A DNA stretch of 26,162 nucleotides from CAZIVO01 sp964542765 (GTDB lineage Bacteria > Planctomycetota > UBA1135 > UBA2386), in the NCBI GenBank assembly GCA_964542765.1, contig CAZIVO010000044.1:1-26162 (forward strand). Reading direction: 5' to 3'. Below the pieces are notes generated by a model. It saw only the letters and a list, made by a program, of their open reading frames with translations. It searched no databases and was not told the origin of the DNA. Shown here one piece after another: positions 1-7,822 of this stretch (positions within the stretch are counted from its first letter, which is position 1; each line of letters opens with the position of its first letter). The translations under genes and the position numbers were made by a program.

Positions 1-870
1 ACCGAGTTCCTCGACCTCAGCTCCCAGGGCGCGGAGATGATCGAGGACGGATTGCACGCTGATTTCCGGAGTTGAGGCACCGGAGGTAATTCCGATGGTC
101 TCGACGTTTTCCAGCCATGCTGGATCGATCTCCTCCGAGCCAAGAATCAAGTAAGAAGGGGCTCCTCTCGAGGCTCCTATCTCCGCCAGACGATTGCTGT
201 TTGAACTCGTCGGGTCACCCAGAACGAGCCAAAGGTCGACATCTCCCAGGCGCTCCTTCACCGCAGACTGCCTGTTCGTCGTGGCGTAGCATATATCGCT
301 ACTCCGCGGGGCTTCCAGCTTCGGGAAGCGTCGCAACAAGACCGCCATGACCGCCTGAGCCTCATCGAGGCTCAGTGTCGTCTGCGTCAGAACGGCCACC
401 TTCTCCGGGTCCTCCACCTCGACCTTCTCAGCCTCCTCGGCATCAGCTATGACGAGGGTCTGGTCGGGCGCTTCGCCCACAACACCAACAACTTCGACAT
501 GTTCTCGGTGCCCGATCAAGAGAATCGTGAACCCCCGCTTGGCAAAGCTCCTGGCCTCGACATGAACCTTTGTCACCAAGGGGCAGGTCGCATCGATCTG
601 GGGCAGGGCCAGAGTGCTTGCTTCTTCATAAACCTTGGGCTCCACTCCATGAGCGGAGAAAACCACCGGCGCACCAGTCGGAACCTGGCTCAGTTCCTCG
701 ACAAAAACAGCTCCTCGCTCGACCAGATCCTCGACCACCACCCGGTTATGCACGATCTCATGACGCACGTAGACCGGAGCGCCAAACTTGGCCAGCGCCC
801 GCTCGACCACCTCGATCGCACGCTCGACGCCGGCACAAAATCCGCGGGGGCTACAGACAATTGCCTTCAT
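1..870 (-). CDS. ispH: 4-hydroxy-3-methylbut-2-enyl diphosphate reductase (IspH/LytB), 3' end cut by window edge
   Basis: IspH is the last enzyme of the MEP isoprenoid pathway: it reductively dehydroxylates HMBPP to IPP and DMAPP in the cytoplasm using a [4Fe-4S] cluster. The frame reads from ATG at 870 to base 1 without a stop, giving 290 codons; the family is usually about 300-320 residues, so only the C-terminal end is missing. Visible landmarks are the N-terminal PRGFCAGV motif with cluster Cys12, Cys96 (ATCPLVT) and Cys194 (ICYATTNRQ). His41, His74, His124 and Glu126 fall at the same numbers as the E. coli active-site residues. TQTTLS and SSNSNR motifs are also present. No Shine-Dalgarno site precedes the ATG. 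The gene is divergent from the AtuA-type operon. The family call is very secure. Confidence 0.95.
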   Translation of the reverse strand, partial: MKAIVCSPRGFCAGVERAIEVVERALAKFGAPVYVRHEIVHNRVVVEDLVERGAVFVEELSQVPTGAPVVFSAHGVEPKVYEEASTLALPQIDATCPLVTKVHVEARSFAKRGFTILLIGHREHVEVVGVVGEAPDQTLVIADAEEAEKVEVEDPEKVAVLTQTTLSLDEAQAVMAVLLRRFPKLEAPRSSDICYATTNRQSAVKERLGDVDLWLVLGDPTSSNSNRLAEIGASRGAPSYLILGSEEIDPAWLENVETIGITSGASTPEISVQSVLDHLRALGAEVEELG

Positions 871-1017
871 ATTGGAACAGAGTGTGCAACCTGGGGCGCG
901 GTCCCACAAGCCTCGGTCGAGCTTCGGAGTGGGGCTTGGGGTTTTTCGATCGGCTTACCGCGCTATGCTGCGCATTCTTTCCCTTTCCGGGGATAAACCC
1001 CACATAACAAGGAGCAG

Positions 1018-2379
1018 ATGCGCGATCACGTCTGTGTTGCAAATGGGCAAGGCTTCTGGGGGGACTCGATTCTGGGTCCTGTCCGCCTCGTCCGTGAAGG
1101 CCCGCTCGACTATCTAGCCCTCGACTACCTGGCCGAGGTCACGATGAGCATCATGCAAAAGTTGAAGAGCAGGGACCCGTCTGCCGGCTACGCGACGGAC
1201 TTTCTGCGCATGCTCGACCGAATCCTGCCCGAACTCAGAGAAAAAGGGACCCGGGTGATCGCGAATGCCGGCGGCGTGAATCCACAAGGCTGCATGGAAG
1301 CGGTCCTCGATCTCGCCAGGCAAAAGAGCGTGACCGGACTCGGGGTCGGAATTATCGAGGGCGACGACATCCTGGAGCAATTGCCACAATTGGTCGAGCA
1401 GGGAGAGCCCTTCGAGAACATGGATACGGGCGAGCCGCTCGACGCCATCGTAGATCGCATCACCAGCGCTAATGTCTATATAGGATCACGCCCGGTGGCA
1501 GACTGTTTGGCTGCTGGCGCGGATATCGTGATCGGCGGACGCATCACCGATCCCGCCCTCGTCACCGGACCTCTGGTCCACGAGTTCGGGTGGAGCGATC
1601 AGGATTACGACAAGCTCGCAGCAGCCACCGTGGCGGGGCATATTTCGGAATGCGGCGCGCAATGCACGGGCGGGAACTTCACGGCATGGCGAGAGATCCC
1701 TGAAATGGCGCGCATTGGCTATCCAATCATCGATGCCAAGCCGGACGGGAGCTTCTGCGTGACCAAGCATGCAAACACCGGCGGACTTGTGGACCGACGG
1801 ACCGTGACCTCCCAGCTCCTCTACGAGATGGGCGACCCCTCACGCTACCTCGGCCCTGATTGCATCGCCGACTTCGCAACGATTCAGATGGAAGAAGAAG
1901 CGACAAACCGCGTCCGCATCTCAGGCGTACGGGGCCACGCTCCAACAGACACTTACAAGGTCTCCATCAGCTACTTCAACGGCTACAAGGCGGTCGGCCA
2001 ACTGACGGTCGCTGGACCCGAAGCTGTCGCCAAGGCTCAACTCTGTGCGGAGATTGTTTTCGATCGACTTGCGCTGGACGGCGTCGAATTCGAAGACAGC
2101 GAAAAGACCGTGGAGCTCATCGGCAGCGGTGTCTGCCATGAGGGCATCGTTCCCTTGAGCGATCCTCCGGAGGTGGTGCTTCGAATCGGGGTCCGCCACC
2201 CTGATAAAGGCAAGGTCAATCGGTTCGGCATGGAGATCGTACCTCTTGTCACCAGCGGCCCCCCAGGGGTCACCGGTTTCGCTGGTGGCCGCCCCAAGGC
2301 TACAGAGGTGATCAGTTTCTGGCCGGCACTGATAAGCAAAGACAAGCTCGCCCCAACAGTTCGCGTGGAGAAGGTCTGA
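1018..2379 (+). CDS. AtuA-type protein (acyclic terpene utilisation family, DUF1446)
   Basis: This 453-residue protein belongs to the DUF1446/AtuA family, cytoplasmic proteins named from the citronellol/geraniol operon of Pseudomonas; the biochemical role is not established. The family-typical start NGQGFWGD (residues 9-16), DYLALDYLAEVTMSI, NAGGVNPQGC (83-92) and IGGRITDPALVTGPL are clear. An AGGAG Shine-Dalgarno site at 1010-1014 sits just before the ATG. A small GGGG-ATAAA-CCCC hairpin (989-1001) precedes the site. The stop overlaps the next ATG by one base, so the three following products are translationally linked. Many homologues carry a C-terminal ferredoxin-fold extension in the same chain; here that part is the next gene. 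No acyl-CoA carboxylase or other atu/liu gene lies nearby, so terpene catabolism should not be assumed. Confidence 0.88.
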   Translation: MRDHVCVANGQGFWGDSILGPVRLVREGPLDYLALDYLAEVTMSIMQKLKSRDPSAGYATDFLRMLDRILPELREKGTRVIANAGGVNPQGCMEAVLDLARQKSVTGLGVGIIEGDDILEQLPQLVEQGEPFENMDTGEPLDAIVDRITSANVYIGSRPVADCLAAGADIVIGGRITDPALVTGPLVHEFGWSDQDYDKLAAATVAGHISECGAQCTGGNFTAWREIPEMARIGYPIIDAKPDGSFCVTKHANTGGLVDRRTVTSQLLYEMGDPSRYLGPDCIADFATIQMEEEATNRVRISGVRGHAPTDTYKVSISYFNGYKAVGQLTVAGPEAVAKAQLCAEIVFDRLALDGVEFEDSEKTVELIGSGVCHEGIVPLSDPPEVVLRIGVRHPDKGKVNRFGMEIVPLVTSGPPGVTGFAGGRPKATEVISFWPALISKDKLAPTVRVEKV

Positions 2380-2693
2380 TGGCCAAGATCAAGCTGCGTG
2401 ACATCGCCTATGCACGATCCGGAGACAAGGGAGACGGCAGCAACGTGGGGATCTTTGCGCAATCGCAAGAGGACTTTGCCTTCCTCGAGCAGAACCTCAC
2501 AGAGGAAAGGGTCAAAGAACACTTCCGGAACATCTGCAAGGGCAATGTCACTCGATACGTCGCGCCCAACTTGCTCGCCCTGAATTTCATTCTTGAAGAC
2601 AGCCTGGGCGGAGGGGGTAGTGAAAGCTTGAAGACCGATGCGCAGGGAAAAACTCACGGCATCGGCATTCTCGAGATGGAACTGGAAAGATGA
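2379..2693 (+). CDS. AtuA C-terminal-type (ferredoxin-fold-like) domain protein
   Basis: This 104-residue cytoplasmic protein matches the region often found as the C-terminal part of AtuA proteins. The diagnostic ARSGDKGDGSNVGIF near the N terminus, RYVAPNLLALNFIL in the middle and SLKTDAQGK near the C terminus are all present. Its ATG shares one base with the stop of the AtuA-type gene, and its own stop overlaps the ATG of the phosphotransacylase gene in an ATGA junction, so coupled translation and a shared complex are likely. It is encoded as a stand-alone polypeptide rather than a fusion. No frameshift is needed to explain the split: both frames are intact and end cleanly. The activity of this domain is unknown. 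Confidence 0.85.
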   Translation: MAKIKLRDIAYARSGDKGDGSNVGIFAQSQEDFAFLEQNLTEERVKEHFRNICKGNVTRYVAPNLLALNFILEDSLGGGGSESLKTDAQGKTHGIGILEMELER

Positions 2694-3619
2694 CACTCCC
2701 CGCGGTGATCGAAGACCTCCGCACACGTGCCCAAAACCTCCGCCGACGCATCGTTCTACCGGAAGTCGATGATCCAAGGATGGTGGAGGCTCGACGATCG
2801 ATCGAAGAATCCGGAATAGCCGATATTGTCTGGGTCGAAGATCCCGCGATGAGCCCTTGGGTCACCGAGGTCGCCGAACACATCTACCAGCAACGCAAGC
2901 ACCGGGGAGGCACCAGCGAAGATGCCGTGCGACTGTCCCGTGACCCCCTCTATTTCGGCGCATCACTGGTTCACCTCGGTCATGCCGATGCCAGTGTCGC
3001 CGGCGCTGCTCACCCGACAGCCGAGGTCATTCGCGCCGGCATTCATTGTGTCGGAACAGCGCCAGAGATCTCGACCGTCTCCTCCACTTTCTTGATGGTA
3101 CGCGGCGAGGAGGTCTTTTCTTACGCCGACTGCGGAGTGGTTCCTCAACCGGACACCGAGCAACTCGTAGAAATCGCAAAATCCACCGCTCAAAACCACG
3201 CTTTGCTTTCCGGCCAGCGTCCCCGTGTCGCATTCCTGTCCTTCTCGACACGGGGTAGCGCCAGCCACCCTCGCGCCGAAACGGTGAGGCAGGCAGCCAA
3301 TCAGTTTCGCAAGCAATGCCCGGGCACCATCGCCGATGGAGAGCTCCAGTTTGACTCTGCCTACGTACCTGGGATTGCCGCGCAGAAGGCCCCCGAAAGC
3401 CCTATCGCGGGCATGGCAAACGTCTTCATCTTTCCGGACCTCGGAGCAGGCAACATCGCCTACAAGATTTCTGAACGCCTCGGTGGGTTCCTGGCTTTCG
3501 GACCGATTGTCCAGGGGTTGGCAAAACCTTGCCTCGACCTGTCACGGGGTTGTGGCGTCAGCGATATCGAAAATGTCGTGGCCGTTGCCTCGGTGATGTC
3601 AGGGTCCGGCACCGGATAA
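2690..3619 (+). CDS. Phosphate acetyl/butyryltransferase family protein
   Basis: A phosphotransacylase (PTA_PTB family), exchanging phosphate and CoA on an acyl group such as acetyl, in the cytoplasm. The 309 residues are close to the usual 320-330 of single-domain enzymes, with no DRTGG/BioD-like N-terminal domain. The C-terminal signature GPIVQGLAKPCLDLSRGC is intact. Ser285, Arg286 and Asp292 keep the spacing of the catalytic Ser309/Arg310/Asp316 of the Methanosarcina enzyme. FPDLGAGNIAYK is the usual conserved block before it. It is the third gene of the AtuA operon, joined by a 4-base ATGA overlap. No acetate kinase gene is in the window. Acyl specificity cannot be read from the sequence; the operon suggests a CoA-ester substrate connected with the AtuA pair. 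Confidence 0.85.
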   Translation: MTLPAVIEDLRTRAQNLRRRIVLPEVDDPRMVEARRSIEESGIADIVWVEDPAMSPWVTEVAEHIYQQRKHRGGTSEDAVRLSRDPLYFGASLVHLGHADASVAGAAHPTAEVIRAGIHCVGTAPEISTVSSTFLMVRGEEVFSYADCGVVPQPDTEQLVEIAKSTAQNHALLSGQRPRVAFLSFSTRGSASHPRAETVRQAANQFRKQCPGTIADGELQFDSAYVPGIAAQKAPESPIAGMANVFIFPDLGAGNIAYKISERLGGFLAFGPIVQGLAKPCLDLSRGCGVSDIENVVAVASVMSGSGTG

Positions 3620-3674
3620 GGGCGAGTTTCTCCGGAACACTCTCCTTCAAAGCGCGACCGAGAAGGCGCCGCAC

Positions 3675-3693
3675 CACGGCCAGGGAAGCCGTG
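3675..3693. terminator. Weak hairpin between convergent genes
   Basis: CACGGC and GCCGTG form a perfect 6-bp stem with a 7-base loop in the 122-bp space between the convergent phosphotransacylase and icd genes. No T tract follows on either strand, so its role as terminator is only a possibility. Confidence 0.25.
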
Positions 3694-3741
3694 CAGAACT
3701 GGACATGCTGACGGCGACCACGCGATCCGCGCCCCCCCTTC

Positions 3742-4968
3742 TCAGTCCATATGCTCGACCACGGCAGAGCCGAACTCGGAGCACTTGATCGGGGAAACCC
3801 CATCCATGAGACGGGCGAAGTCGTAAGTGACCTGATCAGCGTCAATCGCGCCCTTTACCCCCTTGATGATCAGGTCGGCCGCCTCGGTCCAGCCCATGTA
3901 GCGGAACATCATCTCTCCGGACAAGATCACGGACCCGGGATTCACCTTGTCCTGGCCGGCATACTTCGGCGCCGTGCCATGCGTAGCCTCGAAAATGGCG
4001 TGACCGGTGTCGTAGTTGATATTGCCACCCGGCGCGATGCCGATGCCACCAACGCAGGCTGCCAGAGCATCCGAGATATAGTCGCCATTGAGATTCATCG
4101 TGGCGATGACGCTGTATTCTCCCGGCCGCGTGAGAATTTGCTGAAGAAACGCATCGGCGATGACATCCTTGATGACTATTTCGCGTCCATCGGCCGTGAG
4201 CGTCTGCCAGGGGCCGCCGTCCAGGTCACGCGCACCGAACTCCTTGCGAGCAACTTCATACCCCCAGTCGCGGAAGGCCCCCTCGGTGAACTTCATGATG
4301 TTCCCCTTGTGCACGAGAGTGACGCTTTCGGATCCGTTCTGAATCGCATAATTGATCGCCGCGCGAACCAATCGTTCAGTCCCCTGCTCGGACACGGGCT
4401 TGATGCCGAAACCCGTGGTTTCAGGAAATCTCACCTTATCGAACATCTCAGGGAAGCCCCCCTGGAAGGCCTCCTTGAACTTGCCCACCTCCTCGGTGCC
4501 AGCTTCGAACTCGATGCCGGCATAGATGTCCTCGGTATTCTCCCTGAAGATCACCATGTTGGTCTGTTCAGGATGCTTGACCGGACTCGGCACCCCGTCG
4601 AAATACCGAACCGGCCGCAGGCACACGTAAAGATCGAGTTGCTGGCGAAGGGCCACGTTCAAGCTCCGAATCCCACCGCCAACCGGTGTTGTCAGCGGGC
4701 CCTTGATGCCAACCAGATAGTCGCGAAAGGCCTCTACGGTCTCACCCGGAAGCCAGTTGCCGGTGGCGTCGTATGCCGATTGTCCGGCCAATACCGGTTT
4801 CCATTCGATCCTCCGCGCACCCGTGTATGCCTTTTCTACCGCAGCATCGAACACCATCGCTGAAGCCCGCCATATGTCCGGACCCGTGCCATCACCGTCG
4901 ATGAAGGGAATAACCGGTTCGTCGGGAACAGACAGCCCGTCCGCTGTCATCGTGATCTTGGCTGGCAT
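3742..4968 (-). CDS. icd: Isocitrate dehydrogenase, NADP-dependent (E. coli-type homodimeric)
   Basis: Catalyses oxidative decarboxylation of isocitrate to 2-oxoglutarate in the TCA cycle. The 408 residues match the bacterial homodimeric type (416 in E. coli). Ser102 in GGGIRSLNVALRQ is the equivalent of E. coli Ser113, the AceK phosphorylation site and substrate contact. FRENTEDIYAGIE, HKGNIMKFTEG (Lys221) and NLNGDYISD supply the catalytic and metal-binding residues. HGTAPKYAGQDKVNPGS carries Lys335-Tyr336, corresponding to E. coli Lys344-Tyr345, which favour NADP over NAD. An AAGGA Shine-Dalgarno site lies a few bases before the ATG at 4968. No AceK gene is in the window. It lies downstream of the small membrane-anchored protein gene, with a 131-bp gap that probably holds its own promoter. 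Confidence 0.96.
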   Translation of the reverse strand: MPAKITMTADGLSVPDEPVIPFIDGDGTGPDIWRASAMVFDAAVEKAYTGARRIEWKPVLAGQSAYDATGNWLPGETVEAFRDYLVGIKGPLTTPVGGGIRSLNVALRQQLDLYVCLRPVRYFDGVPSPVKHPEQTNMVIFRENTEDIYAGIEFEAGTEEVGKFKEAFQGGFPEMFDKVRFPETTGFGIKPVSEQGTERLVRAAINYAIQNGSESVTLVHKGNIMKFTEGAFRDWGYEVARKEFGARDLDGGPWQTLTADGREIVIKDVIADAFLQQILTRPGEYSVIATMNLNGDYISDALAACVGGIGIAPGGNINYDTGHAIFEATHGTAPKYAGQDKVNPGSVILSGEMMFRYMGWTEAADLIIKGVKGAIDADQVTYDFARLMDGVSPIKCSEFGSAVVEHMD

Positions 4969-5099
4969 CTATCTTCCTTACGCTGCCTGACTTGGCGCCT
5001 GTCGGAGAAAAAGGGCGAGGAGTCTAGCACAGTGGCTCGCCAATCAGAAGGGGACCCGGCACCTCGCAGAGAGAAACCTCCCATGCCGCGGGAAATCTC

Positions 5100-5582
5100 T
5101 CACTTACCGGTCAGAAAAGCATGAGTTTCCATGACGCGATGCCAGGCTCCTCCTAACGCAAGGCCCATCTTCGCATCACGAGCGAATCGCTTCACATGCC
5201 AATCGAAGGTCTCCATGCGCTCAGCGAGTTCGACCCCCCAGCGCGCCTCGATCCTCCGGCTAACCTCTTCCGAAGGATCTTCGAGCGTCACCGCACGGCG
5301 CTTGATAGCAATCAGCTTCGTCGCAAGTTCGCCAACAACTTCAGCCACCGACTCGGCATGTTCCGGGGCCGTAATGGCCGCGAAAGCATTGTTGATCTCG
5401 GTGAGTGCTTGGACGTTCTCTCTCATCGCGATCTCATGCTCGGACTCTTTCTTTTGAGCTCCCCCGCCCTCTCCCGTGCAGTTCACGAGCAAGGCAGAGA
5501 GGATGGCGATGGCAATTCCCCACCTCCTTCGAGTGAGAAGGTTGGGGCTTGCCAAATAGCACTCTCTGCGGGGATTGCTCAT
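5100..5582 (-). CDS. Small membrane-anchored or lipoprotein-like protein of unknown function
   Basis: No family is recognised. From ATG 5582 the protein is 160 residues: a basic N terminus with Arg residues at 18-20, a hydrophobic stretch of about 14 residues (22-34), then Cys35 followed by a Gly/Glu-rich linker and an acidic, helix-prone soluble part. LLVNC resembles a lipobox, but Asn directly before Cys is unusual, so a plain N-terminal anchor is equally possible. The frame is open back to 5690, but that would overlap the end of the nitroreductase gene by 64 bases; starts at 5600 or 5582 place it just downstream instead. I prefer 5582, which has GGAA about 8 bases upstream. The soluble part (roughly 45-160) is export-oriented and probably faces the periplasm. 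Confidence 0.6.
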   Translation of the reverse strand: MSNPRRECYLASPNLLTRRRWGIAIAILSALLVNCTGEGGGAQKKESEHEIAMRENVQALTEINNAFAAITAPEHAESVAEVVGELATKLIAIKRRAVTLEDPSEEVSRRIEARWGVELAERMETFDWHVKRFARDAKMGLALGGAWHRVMETHAFLTGK

Positions 5583-5626
5583 GTTGATGGTTCCGATCAT
5601 GGCGGTCAGCACCGGCAGCGCCGCCC

Positions 5627-6286
5627 TCACAAGACGAGCATCACCTCGTCCAAGGGCTTTCGCAAGGAGGCGCAAGCTGGAACAAGACAATCATCTGCAG
5701 GGTAGCCAATCGGAATCAGCAGGAAAGGCCTCTCGTTTTCGGATCTTTCGAGGAGCCCGCCGAGGAAGGACATGGGGCTGGGCGTGTGTGTCAATGTAGC
5801 GAGTCCAGCATACTGAGCCGCCGCCAGCAACAACCCAACGGCGATCCCCACCGACTCGTTGACGTAGTAAACCTGCCCTTCGTCCTCATCTCGAATCTGC
5901 TTGAACACGACGATCAACCATGGAGCCTCTTCGAGGAACTCCTTGCGCGCATCCGTCCCGAACTTCTCCAGGTCGGCCAGCCATTCGGCATTAGCCCGCC
6001 CGCCATAGAACTCGCCCTCTACCCCCTCCGCTGCAACGCGAAGCTCACGCTTTAGCTCTGGAGTCCGAATGCACACGAAACGCCATGGCTGCTTGTTCGA
6101 ACCACTCGGCGAAGTTGTTGCACAGCGGATGAGCCACTCGATCGTCTCGAGCGACACCGGCCGGTTGCTGAACTTCCGAACACTTCGGCGACGGCTCAAG
6201 ATCTCGTAACACCGTCGAGCCTCCTGTTCCGGGGATAGGTCGGGGATGTGTTGGTCTCTCAAGGAGACCATATCGGGTTCGGTCAT
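5627..6286 (-). CDS. Nitroreductase-family flavoprotein, iodotyrosine deiodinase-like
   Basis: An FMN-dependent nitroreductase-fold enzyme whose closest recognisable relative is iodotyrosine deiodinase (IYD), which reductively removes halogen from halotyrosines. From ATG 6286 (GGAG Shine-Dalgarno upstream; the frame is open to 6364, but there is no SD there) it has 219 residues. RRSVRKF (33-39) and SPSGSNKQPWRF (59-70) are the FMN-binding segments. Glu90, Tyr94 and Lys115 have exactly the spacing of the IYD lid residues (human Glu157/Tyr161/Lys182) that clamp the zwitterion of the substrate. EAPWLIVVFKQ, YYVNESVGIAVG, THTP and the C-terminal KPLDEVM are also IYD-like. It lacks the N-terminal membrane anchor of animal IYD. 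It lies between the GT4 gene (123 bp upstream) and the small anchored protein. The subfamily call is good; substrate is an inference. Confidence 0.85.
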   Translation of the reverse strand: MTEPDMVSLRDQHIPDLSPEQEARRCYEILSRRRSVRKFSNRPVSLETIEWLIRCATTSPSGSNKQPWRFVCIRTPELKRELRVAAEGVEGEFYGGRANAEWLADLEKFGTDARKEFLEEAPWLIVVFKQIRDEDEGQVYYVNESVGIAVGLLLAAAQYAGLATLTHTPSPMSFLGGLLERSENERPFLLIPIGYPADDCLVPACASLRKPLDEVMLVL

Positions 6287-6409
6287 GGTCACTCCGTGGT
6301 ATCGCGTCTGCCGTCGAGGATACCCGAACTTCGTCGTTGTCCAGGGCAACTGCTGGCAGCGCATGCGCTCGGAAAACCCGTCGTCGCCGGACTCCTTGTC
6401 TTCTCGCTC

Positions 6410-7759
6410 CTACGAAGGACCCTTGCCCGGATTCAAAGTCTGCTGAGCGGACTCGCGCTGAAGCAGCAAGAAGTCGGTGCGGCGCTGTGGATCGATCGAG
6501 GGATGGAGGGGATCGGGGCGAGAGCTGGCAATGGCCTGATCGTAGATCTCGAGCAAGCTCGCACAATGCTCGTCGGGGAGGGGCGGCAGAGCAGGGATCT
6601 TCCTTGCAAGTTCCTCGCAAATTTCCGGTCGCGCAAGAATTCTGGCCATCGCCTCTGCCAGAGCTTCCACATCTCCTGGGGGCACGGCTATCGCCGCCTC
6701 CCCCGCGCGGGCGGGCATCGCGCCAATATTAGTGATCAAGCAAGGCAGGCCCAGTTCGAAACACTCATCGAGAACGAAGCCGAAGGTTTCAAAACACAAC
6801 ATCGGGAAAACCCCCATGTGAATCCCTGCTCCCCGGAGTTGTTCGTAGTCATACTTGCCATGGAAGGTGACCGACATGCCGCTCGCAAGGTCACGAAGTT
6901 CCCGGTCAAGATCTTCGGTATCGATCCATCCGAAAACGTGCAGTTCGACCTTCTGCGACGGCTCCTTCGCGGCGGCTTGCCGCAGAGCTCGCAACGCCCC
7001 CTGAACCCCCTTGCGTTGCGTCACCACTCCCCAGTATGCGAAGCGAAAAGGCTCGCCCTCGCCGGGCGAGAGAGGAGGTGCAGACTCCGCAAATCGCCGC
7101 TGGTAGCCCATCGAAAGAATGCGAGTTCGGTCCTCGGGAAATCCGGTCCACTCGCAAACCGCGTCTCGCGTCGCCGCCGTCGAGAAGAAAACACCCCGGG
7201 CGAGACCGAGTTCATTCAAATAGTTCTCACGGTGTAGTCGAATACCCTCCTCGATCTCTATCTGTGACTCATGTCCGTAGCGAGGCACACAATCGACGCA
7301 GGATTCCACCGACAGGTGGCGGGAGCAGTTCTCTCCATCCCGTCGAACACGAAAGCAGCGTGGGCAAGACACGTAAAGATCGTGGATTGTCACGATGACC
7401 GGAATGTTCATGTCATCGCAAATCTCGACGATATTCGAGGTCAGCCGCAACCAGTGATGCAAGTGGACGATGTCGGGCTGCTCGGACGCGAGAGTCTCTC
7501 GCAGAACGCGATCGACCCCGGGGTGATAAGCCTTCGCATGCAGGTCGTTGAAGTCGTCATCACGATGAAGCCGAAGCAACCGTAGCCCTTCGACCTCGAT
7601 CTCCTCGGTCCCGACCTCTTCCCATACCGTCCAGCTACCGGAGACCAGCACGACCTCGTGCCCTTGAGCCTGTTGCCGCGGGGCTATATCCCGGAGATAA
7701 GACTCTGTCCCCCCGGATGTCTCCGGAAAGAAGCCATGAGTGAAGTGAAGGATCTTCAA
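6410..7759 (-). CDS. Glycosyltransferase family 4 (GT-B fold)
   Basis: A retaining GT-B glycosyltransferase transferring a sugar from an activated donor, probably for a surface polysaccharide or glycolipid; acceptor unknown. The 449 residues show the N-terminal GGTESYL loop (16-22), HLHHW (99-103), a Cys cluster (Cys132, 135, 145, 154, 157) in the acceptor domain that could bind a metal, the donor-domain WGVVTQRKG segment, and the E-x7-E motif of GT4 (Glu324 to Glu332, ETFGFVLDE). The start is TTG at 7759: the canonical first strand MKILHFTHGFFP begins there, a stop lies a few codons upstream, and no ATG is nearby. A C-terminal tail of about 40 polar residues follows the fold. It is 63 bp downstream of kelch protein 1 and possibly co-transcribed with it. 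Confidence 0.9.
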   Translation of the reverse strand: MKILHFTHGFFPETSGGTESYLRDIAPRQQAQGHEVVLVSGSWTVWEEVGTEEIEVEGLRLLRLHRDDDFNDLHAKAYHPGVDRVLRETLASEQPDIVHLHHWLRLTSNIVEICDDMNIPVIVTIHDLYVSCPRCFRVRRDGENCSRHLSVESCVDCVPRYGHESQIEIEEGIRLHRENYLNELGLARGVFFSTAATRDAVCEWTGFPEDRTRILSMGYQRRFAESAPPLSPGEGEPFRFAYWGVVTQRKGVQGALRALRQAAAKEPSQKVELHVFGWIDTEDLDRELRDLASGMSVTFHGKYDYEQLRGAGIHMGVFPMLCFETFGFVLDECFELGLPCLITNIGAMPARAGEAAIAVPPGDVEALAEAMARILARPEICEELARKIPALPPLPDEHCASLLEIYDQAIASSRPDPLHPSIDPQRRTDFLLLQRESAQQTLNPGKGPS

Positions 7760-7822
7760 GTGGACGCCAACTCTACCTTGACGTGGAATATCTCGAACGA
7801 ACTACCGCGCCACGTCGTCAAC

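Noticed and set aside
1018..2693. Acyclic terpene degradation pathway
   Set aside because: The family name suggests it, but none of the other atu/liu enzymes is present and AtuA-type proteins occur in many contexts; ispH next door is biosynthetic and divergent.
3751..4863. Long open frame of 370 codons on the plus strand
   Set aside because: It is exactly antisense to icd, has no Shine-Dalgarno and its translation has no recognisable domain. High-GC codon use in icd explains it.
6248..7237. Plus-strand open frame of 329 codons
   Set aside because: It is antisense to the GT4 gene and the nitroreductase leader, with an Arg-rich, unstructured translation.
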